Source of the DNA: Symsagittifera roscoffensis
Lineage: Eukaryota > Xenacoelomorpha > Acoela > Convolutidae
NCBI RefSeq assembly: GCF_963678635.1
Contig: NC_087063.1
Coordinates: 72,253,617-72,317,616 of the forward strand
Direction of reading: 5' to 3'
DNA: 64,000 bases
The position numbers were made by a program, and so were the translations under genes. This document shows, piece by piece, positions 42,356-55,096 of this stretch (positions are counted from its first letter, which is position 1; every line of letters starts with the position of its first letter). The notes below the pieces were generated by a model. It searched no databases and had not been told where the DNA came from. It worked only from the letters and a program-made list of their open reading frames with translations.

Positions 42356-42896
42356 GCTGCTCCTTATTATTCAGCCAATCAAAAAATTGCTTTTGTTCAG
42401 GGCGCAGTGAACTGTGGAGTGGATGAAAATGTCTATTGCAAGCTGGATAGGTTTTGGAATATAAACTTTTCAATTCTTGGGTAATCCAATTCATCAAGGT
42501 TTGCAATTTCTGATCCAATTACGTTGCCAGAAGATCACTCTTTTTTTTCTTACAGCGTAAAGTACGGCGACAGGGTTTTTCAAAACAAATTTTTGAATAA
42601 TTTGATTGAGGTTTAAATATCATCAACCACCGCATTCCCAGTGAATTCAGTGCAAGTTATTTGTCAAACAGTTGTAAACTTTTTGTTCAGTTTAGGAGTT
42701 GAATTGAAACTGGCTGGAGGTAAAAAAAAAGTAAGAGAGTCACTGTAATCAGAATTTGTAATCGCTAGTTTTTTAACTTATAAACTATTTTTCCTAAAAC
42801 GGAATCCTTCCGAGTCTAGCACGACTGATCTTTAAAGTTGCATGCAGTTGTAATATTACTGAATCATTCAAGTATTTATCCAATGAAGAATTATCT
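42356..42896. other. Right remnant of Polinton 1
   Basis: Continuation of Polinton 1 beyond the Polinton 2 insertion. It has no recognisable gene; one CCAAT box (AGCCAATCA) is at 42374. It ends with the 29-bp inverted match to 9027-9055. Confidence 0.5.
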
Positions 42897-43178
42897 ATGC
42901 CAATGAAACTATAATGAATTTATTCCATATTTATTCTACATTATTCCAGTTTTTGGGATTCAATCAATTCCAAATACTGACCAGTTTTTGGGATCGATGG
43001 AGTACCAAATACTGACCTAATTTGAGCAATATGCTGTGTGTTGTGCTTCCATACACTTTCAACCCAATTACTACAACTCCTGAATTTATTCATCGTTATG
43101 CATCGAAAATCAGTATTTGGGTGAATTATACGGTCAGTATAATTCTCGTGAAAGATTTTTAAGTCAATTGAAGTAACT

Positions 43179-43391
43179 CTAAGTTTTTCCGATTTGTTCT
43201 CGTATTTTTTCCAACACCTCGCGGACCTGCTGAATTTCAAGCCAGTGGGAATGAAAGTAACCTTGCTGATACCACTTACTCAGCCCTATATCTCGTTGAT
43301 AGATATTTAGATAGACCACTGGAAGTTTTTGATATTTTGAAAAATAATCAAAACAAGTTCGAATAAACAAGTACGTTTTCATAAGTAGCAA
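43179..43391 (-). pseudogene. PC4-like ORF, inner copy
   Basis: Copy of 6666-6917 lacking the first ATG and the first 13 residues; the rest is nearly identical (LPVVYLNIYQRDIGLSKWYQ). Confidence 0.4.
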
Positions 43392-43765
43392 TTAGTAGAT
43401 CAGTAGCCCTCCCTTAATTTCGTTTTGCATAAATACAACACGTTATTTGTAAAAGTTCTTTCAAGTAAAACTGTTCTTTACGACTCTGCCCATATTTTTT
43501 TGGTTCCGTATCTGCTATTTTTTCCACCGTCAAATGAAAACTATAAGACGATCGTTAAAACAACTGTTTTAGATCGGGTAACAGTTGAGAAGACAGCGAA
43601 ACTTAAATACTCACATTCAATATCTTCAGTATGCTAATCTCCAAATAAAATCGTTTTGCTTCATTCATTAAACCATAGTTTCGACTTTTTTTATTCAATT
43701 GTGCCAGCCGCTCTTCAAACCTTATGAGTGATTCAGATTGCTAAGCGTTCTTTCGACAATAAAAT

Positions 43766-43954
43766 ATGCACACGGAAAGGAAATGGTTTACAGCTACCAA
43801 CGGTTTAATTATATTGGCTATAATTTTTACGTTAACTTTTATTCCACTCAACTATGAAAGTTACAGTCTTGATCGAACGTTAACGCAGTCCCCAGACATA
43901 CGTTTTTTTCATATCACAGCAGCAGTGTCGTATTATAATTCAGTTCTTTCATAG
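43766..43954 (+). CDS. Small membrane protein ORF, right-arm copy
   Basis: ATG-initiated, 62 residues, three substitutions from 8074-8262. The hydrophobic segment GLIILAIIFTLTFIPL is preserved. Confidence 0.35.
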   Translation: MHTERKWFTATNGLIILAIIFTLTFIPLNYESYSLDRTLTQSPDIRFFHITAAVSYYNSVLS

Positions 43955-45105
43955 CACTTAGGATATAATACATGTGGTTTTATTTTATCGTCCTAGGAGT
44001 GCACCTGTGGTTTGAAAATTTGTTTGGAGCCCCTATGTAGTTTTGGGATTAGGGTCCGGAGCACCAAACAATTGTGTCCGGAGTGCCTATGTGGTTTTGG
44101 GATTAGGCTCTGGAGTATCCCCCTGTGGAAGCGCCGGCGAATTAGACTACCACTATTAAGCCTTTTCAAATTTTTCGTCATCTGTATCTTCTACTAAAGT
44201 ACGTTTTCCCCAAAAACTTAATTCCTTTTTAACAGTAAAAAAAATAGTGGAAAAAAAATTTCAAAACAAAATTTAGTTTTACAGGTATTACAAGGCCAAA
44301 CTGTGCATTATGTGCCTTGTATGCGGATTCCACAAGAGGCCAAAATCAGATTTTTTTGCTGAATCCACATCATTGCTTTTTTTTGCTCTTCTTTGCTGTT
44401 ATGTATTCCAAAAACGAATACTTAAACCACTTTTCAGCTCAAAACCGCTCCAAAAATGGACGAAATTGCGGAATCCTGAATAGTTTGTGGAGTCCGCGAG
44501 CAAACAATAAGACATGTGTAAAGTTAAATTGAGCTGTTGCGGAACCGCAACTGTAAGCTGAATCTGGAAAGTGTAAGTGCAATCCGCAATTTTTAGAAGG
44601 AATCCGCAATTTTTTTGCGGATTCCGTTTATATATGTGTATATATGTAGTAGCGTTTAAAATTATATCTTTTGATTAATGATTCGACTTCACTAGATTAG
44701 GATTTTACTTGATCAGTGTTTGGGATTAATTGAATCCCAATTACTGACCACTATTTGGTATCAATAAAATCTCAATTACTGAGCTAATTAATTCGACGAT
44801 TTGCAATGCGTTGCGTCTCTTAACCTATTGACTCCAGATAATGAATTTATTCCATATTTATTCTACATTATTCCAGTTTTTGGGATTCAATCAATTCCAA
44901 ATACTGACCAGTTTTTGGGATCGATGGAGTACCAAATACTGACCTAATTTGAGCAATATGCTGTGTGTTGTGCTTCCATACACTTTCAACCCAATTACTA
45001 CAACTCCTGAATTTATTCATCGTTATGCATCGAAAATCAGTATTTGGGTGAATTATACGGTCAGTATAATTCTCGTGAAAGATTTTTAAGTCCATTGAAG
45101 TAACT

Positions 45106-45357
45106 CTAAGTTTTTCCGATTTGTTCTCGTATTTTTTCCAACACCTCGCGGACCTGCTGAATTTCAAGCCAGTGGAAATGAAAGTAACCTTGCTGATACC
45201 ACTTACTCAGCCCTATATCTCGTTGATAGATATTTAGATAGACCACTGGAAGTTTTTGATATTTTGAAAAATAATCAAAACAAGTTCGAATAAACAAGTA
45301 CGTTTTCATAAGTAGCAATTGATTTATCAGTAGCCTTCCCATATATTCCTTTTGCAT
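45106..45357 (-). CDS. PC4-like ORF, right-arm copy
   Basis: Same 83 residues as 6666-6917, from ATG 45357, on the minus strand because the arm is inverted. Confidence 0.45.
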   Translation of the reverse strand: MQKEYMGRLLINQLLLMKTYLFIRTCFDYFSKYQKLPVVYLNIYQRDIGLSKWYQQGYFHFHWLEIQQVREVLEKIREQIGKT

Positions 45358-46528
45358 AAATACACCACGTTGTTTGTAAAAGTTAGTTCAAGTAAAACTG
45401 TTCTTTACAACTCTGCCCATAATCTTTTGTTCCTTAGCTGCTATTTTTTTTCACCGTCATATGAAAACTATATGACGATCGCTAATACAACTGTTTTTTG
45501 ATCGGGTGTTTTTCTCAATTGGCTCTACACGCTCAGAGAAAGACCTCAATTATAAGTGAAAGAGAAAAAACTCTTTTTAAAATTTTTCTTTTATCATTAT
45601 AATCCTTAAAGTGGTCGGAAACTCCCGCGCTGATTGTACAAATAACGATTGGTTCTGATTTTGGTTTTGTTTTGAATTGGTTTGAATATTTTTAATTTTT
45701 GTAGAACTGACATGGTCTGCAACTGTATACACTTATGCGTGTTGTTCCGACCATTGAAAATGGCAAGAAACTTTGTATTCGGGTGTGTCTTAGTATTTTT
45801 TTTGTTTTCCTTGCAAAATCAGTCACCACAAATAACTTAGGACTGGGTTGAGTGATCAATCATATCAAACCACTTTAAGAGACTCTCAAATTTTTTTTTT
45901 GTCGAAAAACCAGCTCGAAACTTTTGATTTTTTGTCTAATTGGAGCGGATTACGCAATCGAGTAACGTTTATTGTATACGAAAAATAGCAATTTCGGCTT
46001 AGACAAACTTGTTTTTATTGAAAAAGAAATTCGTTCAGAAAGCATCATTCAGCTCTTCTCTGGCAAACAAAATTCAAAATTAATTCAAGTTTTTAGTCCA
46101 AAAAAGTTTATTGAAGACAATTGGAGCCATTTATGCCTAATTCACTAAGGTTCTACTCGTTCATATACTTGCATCATCACACAACTTACGAAAAAGACAC
46201 GAACTTGAAGCAACCCGCTATGCTTGTTTAAAATGACTTTCGACTTTGAAAAAACCTCAGGACAAGATGGTTGAATCATTTTTCGAAAAAAAGTAGTTTC
46301 AAAGTTAAGCAGTGCAGATAAAATTTCTAAAGCGTCCATGGGTTCCAATTTCGCAAATTTTTTTTTGTTAAAGCTCAAAAATCATTTCGGTCGATCCGGG
46401 GGCGGTATAGGATTTTCTCGGGGGGGGGGGCATTTCATTGATCTTTATTTTAGATCGTGTAAACTGATTTTCTGAACTCTCACAAATCACTGTTAAGACC
46501 CTGTTTTGACCAAATTTTCTGCACCACA

Positions 46529-49337
46529 TTCAAAATTTAAGGCGTTTTGGTCACTCTTTGGAAGATTTTGTCAAAAAGTTACGTTTCTTCGGCGCTCGCT
46601 TCCCCGAAGGCAGGGGTCGAAGGATTGAAAAAGGTTGCGTGCGCCCCCACCCCCACCTACATCCACTGATGGGTCGACCAAAAACGAATACTTAAACCGC
46701 TCCAAAAATGGACGAAATTGCGGAATCCTGAATAGTTTGTGGAGTCCGCGAACAAACAATAAGACATGTGTAAAGTTAAATTGAGCTGTTGCGGAATCCG
46801 CAACTGTAAGCTGAATACAAAACCGCTCCAAAAATGGACGAAATTGCGGAATCCTGAATAGTTTGTGGAGTCCGCGAACAAACAATAAGACATGTGTAAA
46901 GTTAAATTGAGCTGTTGCGGAAACCGCAACTGTAAGCTGAATCCGGAAAGTGTAAGTGCAATCCGCAATTTTTAGAGGGAATCCGCAATTTTTTAGCGGA
47001 TTCCGTTTACATATGTGTATATATGTAGTAGCGTTAAAAATTATATCTTTTGATTAATGATTCGACTTCACTGGATTAGAATTTTACTTGATCAGTGTTT
47101 GGGATTAATTGAATCCCAATTACTGACCACTACTTGGTATCAATAAAATCCCAATTACTGAGCTAATTAATTCGACGATTTGCAATGCGTTGCGTCTCTT
47201 AACCTAATGACTGCAGATAATGAATTTATTCCATATTTATTCTACATTATTCCAGTTTTTGGGATTCAATCAATTCCAAATACTGACCAGTTTTTGGGAT
47301 CGTTGGAGTACCAAATACTGACCTAATTTGAGCAATATGCTGTGTGTTGTGCTTACATACACTCTCAACCCAATTACTACAACTCCTGAATTTATTCGTC
47401 GTTATGCATCGAAAATCAGTATCTGGGTGTGATGCAATCCCAAATACTGACCTAATTTGGTGATATGCTGTGTGTTGTATTTCTCAGTGACTCCGAACAT
47501 TGAAATTCTTCGGTGTTGTGTTTCGAAAATACTAAAGGATGACATCCATCGGTTTAGGGAACCAATATTTTAAGACTTGTTCGTGGATTCCGCTGACAAT
47601 GGTTAAGTCCTTGCCATTAATTTCCGCAATGCTAGAAATTTAGAATTCCAGCTGCAGCTTCTAATTGTCATAATGCAAGTTCAGTAAAAAAAATCCGGAA
47701 TCCAATTACAGTTTGCCGAATTCCGCTTACATTTGCGGATTCCGCTTAAGTTTTGCGGAATCCACTTACAGTTGCGAAATCCTAAACAACTTGCTATATT
47801 CGCTTGTTGCGGAGTCCGCGACACAACAAATGTGCCGACAAAGTTTACGTTACACTCATTTGTACGCGGAAGTTTTGTAAGTTGAATCCACCCACCTTTT
47901 GGAACATGTTCAAATATAATAGTTTCTGGGGAATTCAAAATTTAAGGCGTTTTGGTCACTCTTTGGAAGATTTTGTCAAAAAGTTACGTTTCTTCGGCGC
48001 TCGCTTCCCCGAAGGCAGGGGTCGAAGGATTGAAAAAGGTTGCGTGCGCCCCCACCCCCACCTACATCCACTGATGGGTCGACCAAAAACGAATACTTAA
48101 ACCGCTCCAAAAATGGACGAAATTGCGGAATCCTGAATAGTTTGTGGAGTCCGCGAACAAACAATAAGACATGTGTAAAGTTAAATTGAGCTGTTGCGGA
48201 ATCCGCAACTGTAAGCTGAATACAAAACCGCTCCAAAAATGGACGAAATTGCGGAATCCTGAATAGTTTGTGGAGTCCGCGAACAAACAATAAGACATGT
48301 GTAAAGTTAAATTGAGCTGTTGCGGAATCCGCAACTGTAAGCTGAATCCGGAAAGTGTAAGTGCAATCCGCAATTTTTAGAGGGAATCCGCAATTTTTTA
48401 GCGGATTCCGTTTACATATGTGTATATATGTAGTAGCGTTAAAAATTATATCTTTTGATTAATGATTCGAATTCACTGGATTAGAATTTTACTTGATCAG
48501 TGTTTGGGATTAATTGAATCCCAATTACTGACCACTACTTGGTATCAATAAAATCCCAATTACTGAGCTAATTAATTCGACGATTTGCAATGCGTTGCGT
48601 CTCTTAACCTAATGACTGCAGATAATGAATTTATTCCATATTTATTCTACATTATTCCAGTTTTTGGGATTCAATCAATTCCAAATACTGACCAGTTTTT
48701 GGGATCGTTGGAGTACCAAATACTGACCTAATTTGAGCAATATGCTGTGTGTTGTGCTTCCATACACTCTCAACCCAATTACTACAACTCCTGAATTTAT
48801 TCGTCGTTATGCATCGAAAATCAGTATCTGGGTGTGATGCAATCTCAAATACTGACCTAATTTGGTGATATGCTGTGTGTTGTATTTCTCAGTGACTCCG
48901 AACATTGAAATTCTTCGGTGTTGTGTTTCGAAAATACTAAAGGATGACATCCATCGGTTTAGGGAACCAATATTTTAAGACTTGTTCGTGGATTCCGCTG
49001 ACAATGGTTAAGTCCTTGCCATTAATTTCCGCAATGCTAGAAATTTAGAATTCCAGCTGCAGCTTCTAATTGTCAGTATGCAAGTTCAGTAAAAAAAATC
49101 CGGAATCCAATTACAGTTTGCGGAATCCGCTTACATTTGCGGATTCCGCTTACGTTTTGCGGAATCCACTTACAGTTGCGAAATCCTAAACAACTTGCTA
49201 TATTCGCTTGTTGCGGAGTCCGCGACACAACAAATGTGCCGACAAAGTTTACGTTACACTCATTTGTACGCGGAAGTTTTGTAAGTTGAATCCACCCACC
49301 TTTTGGAACATGTTCAAATATAATAGTTTCTGGAATT
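46529..49337. repeat. 1.4-kb tandem duplication derived from the arm element
   Basis: Unit 46529-47933 is followed by a near-identical unit 47934-49337 (offset about 1,405 bp). Each unit contains two direct copies of a 125-bp segment (starts 46695 and 46820), GCGGATTCCGC-type motifs, and the end of the PC4-bearing module joined by GGGTCGACC. The repetitive ORFs here (103-104 codons) come from the doubled 125-bp segment and are unlikely to be genes. Confidence 0.88.
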
Positions 49338-50249
49338 CAGGAACATACAGACACGAAGTTGTGCGCATATATAGTGCACAGTTTGGCCACGTAATGGGTT
49401 TCCAACAAATCTGAACAGTACCTTCCCAAAATTACCGAAGTAGAGCAAAGTTTTCTTTTTTCTAATAACTGAGGATCTTCAACTTTGACAAGTGCAGACT
49501 AAGCATTAGTAACTAACTACACCAGTTTAACTGAAGTTATTCCTCGTCCTTGGTCGCTTGAGTTTATTTTATCTCAATTTTACAAGAAAAGCAGACAATA
49601 AAAGCTTGAAAAAGACTACTTAACAGTAGGAGATCAATTAGTAAAAAAAAATATTTTTTTTTGCGTTGAAACAACTTCAACATTATAGTTTTCCATTTTT
49701 TTCACTACATTCCAGTTCACTTTGAGGAACTAGACTAAACCTAAAATCTTTATTTCCAGGCAGAAAAATACTTAAAAAGCACAAATGACTTTTTTTATAT
49801 TTCGGAAGAAATGGTTTTATGATAATTTTTTTCTTGAAAATGGCAATGTTATTTCGGTTATTTTTTGCCATAAATTTTTTTCTATTATAAAATTTGAGCA
49901 AATAGAGTATATAGGTTTTAAAGTAGCAAAACGTCGTATTTCAAACTTATATTTCAGATAAAAAGCCCTAAAAACTACCACTTTTTGTTTCTTTCCTTTG
50001 AAAATTAATATGAACAAAAAATATAAACTTTAAAAAAGAAACGAATCATTTTAGCTAAAGAAAATCGAAACTTTGAAAATCATGCCTAAAACTCACACAA
50101 CAGGTTAAGACAATAATTATTCAACCTCATAAAACAAGAAGCCTTTTGGTGGCGAAAAAACACTAGGACAGCCAGTTGCTGTTAAAATAGCACAGATGAA
50201 GTTTAAAAGAGTTTGTAAAACCAGAAAAAAAACGAATAATGATTTTTGT
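49338..50249. other. AT-rich non-coding region
   Basis: Short minus-strand ORFs at 49683-50017 are low-complexity (Lys, Phe, Ile) and not convincing. No repeat or motif found. Confidence 0.4.
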
Positions 50250-50492
50250 GTTGTTTTTTAATCACTGAGAGGCAACTGAACAAGTTAATGAGCGACGAAA
50301 AATACAATGAATAATGAAAATGACCCCTTTAAAACCCACTGCTTTTCGGTGTGCCGTTGTAATGACCACTTTTAACCCCCGAGGGGTATAAATGTCCTGC
50401 TTTTTCGGGCAAGCATGTTTTATGTGGGTTAGTATTTTCAATTTCCGCCACTCTTTGGAAAAGCGTTTGGAAAGATATTTTGGTTGCTGCAT
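50250..50492 (-). pseudogene. ORF fragment paired with 58286-58450
   Basis: ATG 50492 opens MQQPKYLSKRFSKEW and continues KKQDIYTPRGLKVVITTAHR. The plus-strand sequence at 58286-58450 encodes the related NSAGDYKGVIVTAHRKA. Similarity at protein level in opposite orientations marks two copies of one element. No family is recognised. Confidence 0.4.
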
Positions 50493-50813
50493 GTTTTTCC
50501 TTATTTTGAAAGTTTCACAGCGTGCATTATTTTAGGATTCTTTTGTAATAGTTGTCACCTCATGGTATCATATCAAACGCTGTGATCATGGTAAGATTGT
50601 TTTGTTGTTTTGATTAGCCCCTCACAACTATGATTGATTATTTCATTTTTCGACAAAAAATACAATTTTGAAACATTTTAATTACAATTTCAGTAGTACT
50701 ATGCGGCAAATCATTTAAAATCAGAAGTTAGACAGATTTTCTCATAAAATTAGGTCTCGACATTTAAGAAAACAAAAAGAATTGCTATATTTTTTTTCAA
50801 TTAAAAAGGCTAC

Positions 50814-50995
50814 TGTCAAAATTAACAACCTTCGTTTAACCGCTTTTATTTTGATGTCAAAATAAAAAACTAAAAGTCATAATTTAATTTTGTTTCACTC
50901 CTTTCTCGAGTATAGAATTACAATTTCGCTTAGAGTCGTTTGTTTCCAAGCAACCATGACTTGAAATTGACCAATCACAGACGAGCATTTCAACA
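50814..50995 (-). repeat. 3' LTR of copia element
   Basis: In element orientation it begins TGTTGAA and ends TTTTGACA (TG...CA). Directly before it is the polypurine tract GAGGGGAG (51003-50996). Similar to 55097-55291, including the shared ACCAATCACAGACGAG, but diverged. Confidence 0.75.
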
Positions 50996-51004
50996 CTCCC
51001 CTCA

Positions 51005-51526
51005 AAAGGCACTTCCAAAGAGTAGCATGTATATTTGCAACAATCGTTCACGTGGAAGTCCTTTTGTAATCATATCCGCAACCATAATTGTAGTAGGAAG
51101 ATAATTTGTTTTCATCTTACCAGAGCGAACTTGTTCCCCAACAAAGTGTACTTTTATGTCGATGTGTTTGGCTCTCGATCTTGATTCTGTTTCATGAGCT
51201 ACACAGGTACATGTATCAGGAAAAAAACTTCCTGAGCCAAAGCTGATAGAGCCATATACATGTAGACAAGGATACCGGACGATGCTTAGCAGCTCGCTAA
51301 ACTACCGATGAGTCTGACCATTTAATTTGAAAACCACTCCAGATACGTAATTTCTGGTTTTTAGGTCGCCTGCCCAATCGGCATTGCTGTACGCAGAAAA
51401 CCATAGACCCTTATCATGTCGTGAATAAGTTAGTGGAAGTTTCGCGGCCTTTAAACATCGAAGTACTCTTTTTGCTGCAATAAAGTCTTGCATTGTTGGA
51501 TTTTTGCAAGCTTGAGAGAAAAGCAT
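51005..51526 (-). pseudogene. Copia RNase H
   Basis: Contains YSNADWAGDLKTRNYVSG, the usual copia RNase H signature (normally YCDADWAGD), and near the end RSRAKHIDIKVHFVGEQVR and MVADMITKGLP. It ends just before the polypurine tract. Confidence 0.8.
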
Positions 51527-51608
51527 ACTGCAAAAACAAAATCCGGTCTGGTTGTTCCAGTTAAAGACAAAACTGCCCCCACTAAGTGCTTAGTAAGGTA
51601 AAAATCAT

Positions 51609-52340
51609 TTAAACTTCTATCTCCAAGTGCGTTTTAGATGTAACCACTGGTCCATAAACCGGTTTACATTTTTGCCTTTTCCATTTTTCGATTAAATTTT
51701 TGACGTATCTTGCTTGAAAAAATATTAAGCGTTTTTCCACAACGTGATATTTTATTCCCAAGAACCATTCGGGAATGCCTTTATCTTCAATGCGATTCCG
51801 CTTACCACGGTTGGCAAGCAGCTCTTGTACTGAAATTGTTCCAACATCAAAATATATCATGCCATCAACATTCACAGCAAGGAATTTCGTTTTCTTAGGA
51901 TAATAGAAAAAAAACAGGTGCCTACAGAGCTTCTAAGTATCCAACTTGCCATAAAAAGTTTTGTTAGAAGTTGATTACAAGCTCGACTTGCTTATTTTAA
52001 GTAAAAAGATTTAGTGAGCTTGCATACATCGAGTTCACCAGACGCCAAACCACGAGGTTTCTCAAAGAAAAATTTATCCTCTAAAGTAGAAATCAAAAAA
52101 GCTGTTTTGACATCAATTTGTCGCTTTTTTCACCCTGTAGTGCTGCAATGGCAAATGATGAGCGAAATCATACTGATTCCAGGTAATGACTTGCGCTGAC
52201 GGGTTTCAATCAGTATATATTTGACCAGAAAATTGACCAAATCCCTTAGCCACATAGCGTGCCTTTTAACGTTCAATTGAACCATTGCTTTTACGCTTTA
52301 TATTTGAAACTCATTTCCATTTTATTAATGGTTTTCTCGG
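51609..52340 (-). pseudogene. Copia reverse transcriptase
   Basis: Fragments in several frames: RLKARYVAKGFGQF near 52240, the active-site region FLAVNVDGMIYFD near 51870 where YVDD is changed to NVDG, and GIPEWFLGIKYHVVEKRLIF with the start of the thumb (ARYVKNLIEKW). The active site is destroyed. Confidence 0.8.
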
Positions 52341-52439
52341 AGGTAAAGGAACAAGATCCCATATTTCTTTTTCTACGAAGCTAGATTTCATTTTCAATTG
52401 CAACTTGCCATTTTTCAGCATCGGCTGACAAAATTACTT

Positions 52440-52778
52440 CCTCATAATTGAGTGGAACGCTCCCAGAGCAGTAGAGTCCCAAAGCAGTAGAATTTTCCTT
52501 GTTTCCAGATCACTTCCAGATTGTTTTCTTGATTTAGATGATTTAGAGTTCCGTGGTCAAAATTAAATCGAAGTATCAAGAGTGGGGAAGGTAGTGTTTT
52601 GCAAATTGTCTGCAGTTGGAATGTGAGGAGGAGACTCAATTGTATCAGATAAAAGAAACTCATCTTGAGTTGTAAAATTTTCAAGTGTTTCTAAGTAGAC
52701 TGAAGTATCTTCAACCTCCATTTGCACATTATCAGAACTAAATTCTGAAGATACTCTTCGAGAAGTATCAAAATTCAA
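52440..52778 (-). pseudogene. Copia linker between integrase and reverse transcriptase
   Basis: Ser/Thr/Glu-rich sequence (SSEFSSDNVQMEVEDTSVYL) typical of this low-conservation stretch. 52780-53180 holds further broken integrase C-terminal sequence. Confidence 0.45.
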
Positions 52779-53199
52779 TATTTATAGAAGTAGCTATCCC
52801 AGTCGTTGATAACGGCTTTTCAAGAGTAGGCAATAGTGCAATCGCATCATTTGCGCCTGTTCGTGCATTAGGGAGCCCCACTGAATCTGTGTCAGGCCCC
52901 CACTGAATCGTTGCGCGGAAAAGGTAAAACAGAACCGGGCCTTGTTACGCTATTGAGACATGGGAATTGGTCTTCGTGAAACATCAAATTACAAGAACGA
53001 CGAAATTTTTTTTTTCAGAAAATCATATAAAATATAAGTAGGTTTTGAACCGTCATAACCGATAAAAACTGCCTTTTTACTGTTAGGTAACGACTTGCGC
53101 TGACAGGTTTCAATTTATAATTTACAAAAACAACCAAAAACTTTTAACTAATAAACATTGGGTTTTTTTTGAAGAGTGTTTCATCATCATTAAGAGCAG

Positions 53200-53680
53200 A
53201 TGTCAGTACACAATTACGTGTACAAAAAGTATCCATTGCCCTTACCTGAAAAAATTTCGGTAGTTTTGTTGTAAGTAAAAGATCCCGTGCATGGTCAAAA
53301 ATCGTTCGCCAATAGCGCTCGGCTATACTGTTTTAACAGGGAGAATAAGGACTTGTTAATTGCAGTGCAATATGATTGTTCTTACAAAAGTTTTAAAAAC
53401 CCGCAAATTACACTCCTTACCATTATCTGACCTGAGTTTAAACCCAGTTGGAATTCATGGTTGACCTCGTCTCTATGATAAAAATGTAGTTTCGCAAACG
53501 AATCAGCTTTAGAGACCATAAATTATACCGTTGCATATCTTGAAAAATCATCAATAAAAGAAGTTGCATATTTGTTTCCATGCAATGATTCACGAAAAGG
53601 TCTGCAAACGTCACTGTGAGCTATTACAGTTTTTAGCGTTGCCCTTGAGAGTTTTAAAATATGTGAGACGTAGAAATCTT
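53200..53680 (-). pseudogene. Copia integrase core
   Basis: Catalytic residues are visible though frames change: Asp in AHSDVCRPF, then NKYATSFIDDFSRYATV, Asp in RSDNGKECNLRVF, and Glu in SIAERYWRTIFDHARDLL. Confidence 0.8.
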
Positions 53681-53943
53681 ACTTTCTGACCACGCAGTAC
53701 TTTTATCGGTTGCCATTGAATTGGAAATAACCATGCCTTCTACTGCTTGATTTGCAGTTTTCTTCAATGTTTCACAATATACATAAAAAACCTTGCATGC
53801 CACAAAGAAATAGACAATGCCGACATACTCGGCTCTTTTACACTATGTTTAAACCAAAAAGACCAACCCTTTCAAAAATGTAGGTGTTCTGTTTTCCTTT
53901 ATGTATACGCGGATTTTATTTAAAAATCACTTTATTCCTTTGC

Positions 53944-54350
53944 TTAACAGGCACTTAAACTAATATCGAACGAAATTTGAAGCTCGGGACATACATTTCG
54001 CGCTGGAGGTTGAACATGTGTTAGCTTTATCAACATCGTAGATGTGGAGGCAAACTTCTCCAACACCATGTACTCGCTGTTGCGTCCCATCTCCATTAGT
54101 ATTAACGTCGTACTTTCGTTACCTTCCAGCATAGAAAGCATCTTAAACGTCGCTTTGTCTGGACGTATATGGTTCGTGGATCCACATTCTATCAAAAAAT
54201 CCATCGATCCTTTTAATGTTGAAGTTAGTGCATACCCAGAAATCGTCTTGATGGTAGCTCGAATTTTTGTTTGCTTAGATGCTGCTTTGCAAAGCACCTA
54301 CCAACAAAGTGATTGTTACATCCACACTTCATACAGTACGAGGTTTTCTA
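53944..54350 (-). pseudogene. Copia CCHC knuckle and aspartic protease
   Basis: YCMKCGCNNHFVGRCF near 54350-54305 is a perfect C-x2-C-x4-H-x4-C zinc knuckle. The protease site DSGATNH of copia elements is changed to ECGSTNHI, with the catalytic Asp lost. A frame change lies between the two. Confidence 0.75.
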
Positions 54351-54399
54351 TTTTACATTTCGAGCTCCTCAATTGTATCGTCCTCGGTCAGTTCTACGA

Positions 54400-55020
54400 A
54401 TAGCTGGAGCCGCAACAGACGTAGAACTCTTTTTTTTGTTTGAGGAGCCTAAGTGATCTTTCCATCAGTCGCTAATTCAGCTGTAGGTACGATATCTGCT
54501 AGAACTGTATTGCAGCTATGAATGAGTTGTTTTCTTGTGGCATTGCTTTGAAAACCATGGCTATTTTCAGGCTGTCGCTGTTCTTTTCATCTACAGATTT
54601 CAGTTTCAACACAATGTTGTCCACTTTGTTCAGAAACTCAACCACTAATTCACCGTTCTTCTCGATTTGAGTTCCATAAAGTTTTGCCAAAGCACAATAA
54701 TTTGGCTCGTTTGTATCTGCCCAAAACTTTTGTAAGTATTTCAAAATTTCGAATCCATTCCTGATAATCTGAGCAATGATCAACTGAAAAATAGCATCAT
54801 TGAGGTGCATAATTATTTCCTGATACAAAACTCTCTGAACAGCATCGCTGTTGGCTTCACTAATTTTTCAGATTCTACATTTAAGGTTTCATCTTCAATA
54901 AAGGCCAGGAATTGATCACATGATACAGTTTACAGGCAAAATTTCATGTTTTTCATTGAAAGTGATCAGTTTCTTTTGTTCGGAAATCATCAAGTTGTTG
55001 ATGTTTGAAAAATTTGATCA
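54400..55020 (-). pseudogene. Copia Gag
   Basis: ORF 54499-54828 has NDAIFQLIIAQIIRNGFEIL, then YLQKFWADTNEPNYCALAKL and LVVEFLNKVDNIVLKLKSV, the layout of the UBN2-type copia Gag. The N-terminal part is broken. Confidence 0.75.
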
Positions 55021-55096
55021 ACCATAACCTCTTACAAAAGTATTCTCGATGTTTGAAGAACAAAAAGAAACTCTTATCATTTGTTTTCCATTGTAG

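Larger units (their letters stand above)
9027..42896. mobile_element. Polinton/Maverick 1, interrupted by Polinton 2
   Basis: Gene content from 9154 to 18800 is that of a Polinton: adenovirus-type protease, capsid, pX-like protein, second capsid-type protein, integrase and packaging ATPase. Probable ends are a 29-bp inverted match with two mismatches, AGATAACTCTTCATTGG on the left (9027-9055) and its complement on the right (42868-42896), starting AG as Polintons do. Flanking hexamers (TAGATT and ATGCCA) do not match, so the ends are less certain than those of Polinton 2. Its own sequence is 9027-18872 plus 42356-42896, about 10.4 kb. It has no polymerase gene, so it could not replicate alone. 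Confidence 0.7.
43145..46680. repeat. Right arm of the 3.4-kb inverted repeat
   Basis: Reverse complement of 5497-8882, with about 140 extra bases near 46290-46430. On this side the inner module runs on to about 42910. Confidence 0.88.

Noticed and set aside
9021-42902. A 6-bp target duplication for Polinton 1
   Set aside because: Flanking hexamers TAGATT and ATGCCA differ, so no duplication can be claimed.
46571-48373. ORFs of 103-104 codons with a doubled peptide
   Set aside because: They arise from two 125-bp direct repeats inside the 1.4-kb tandem unit, and overlap in two frames.
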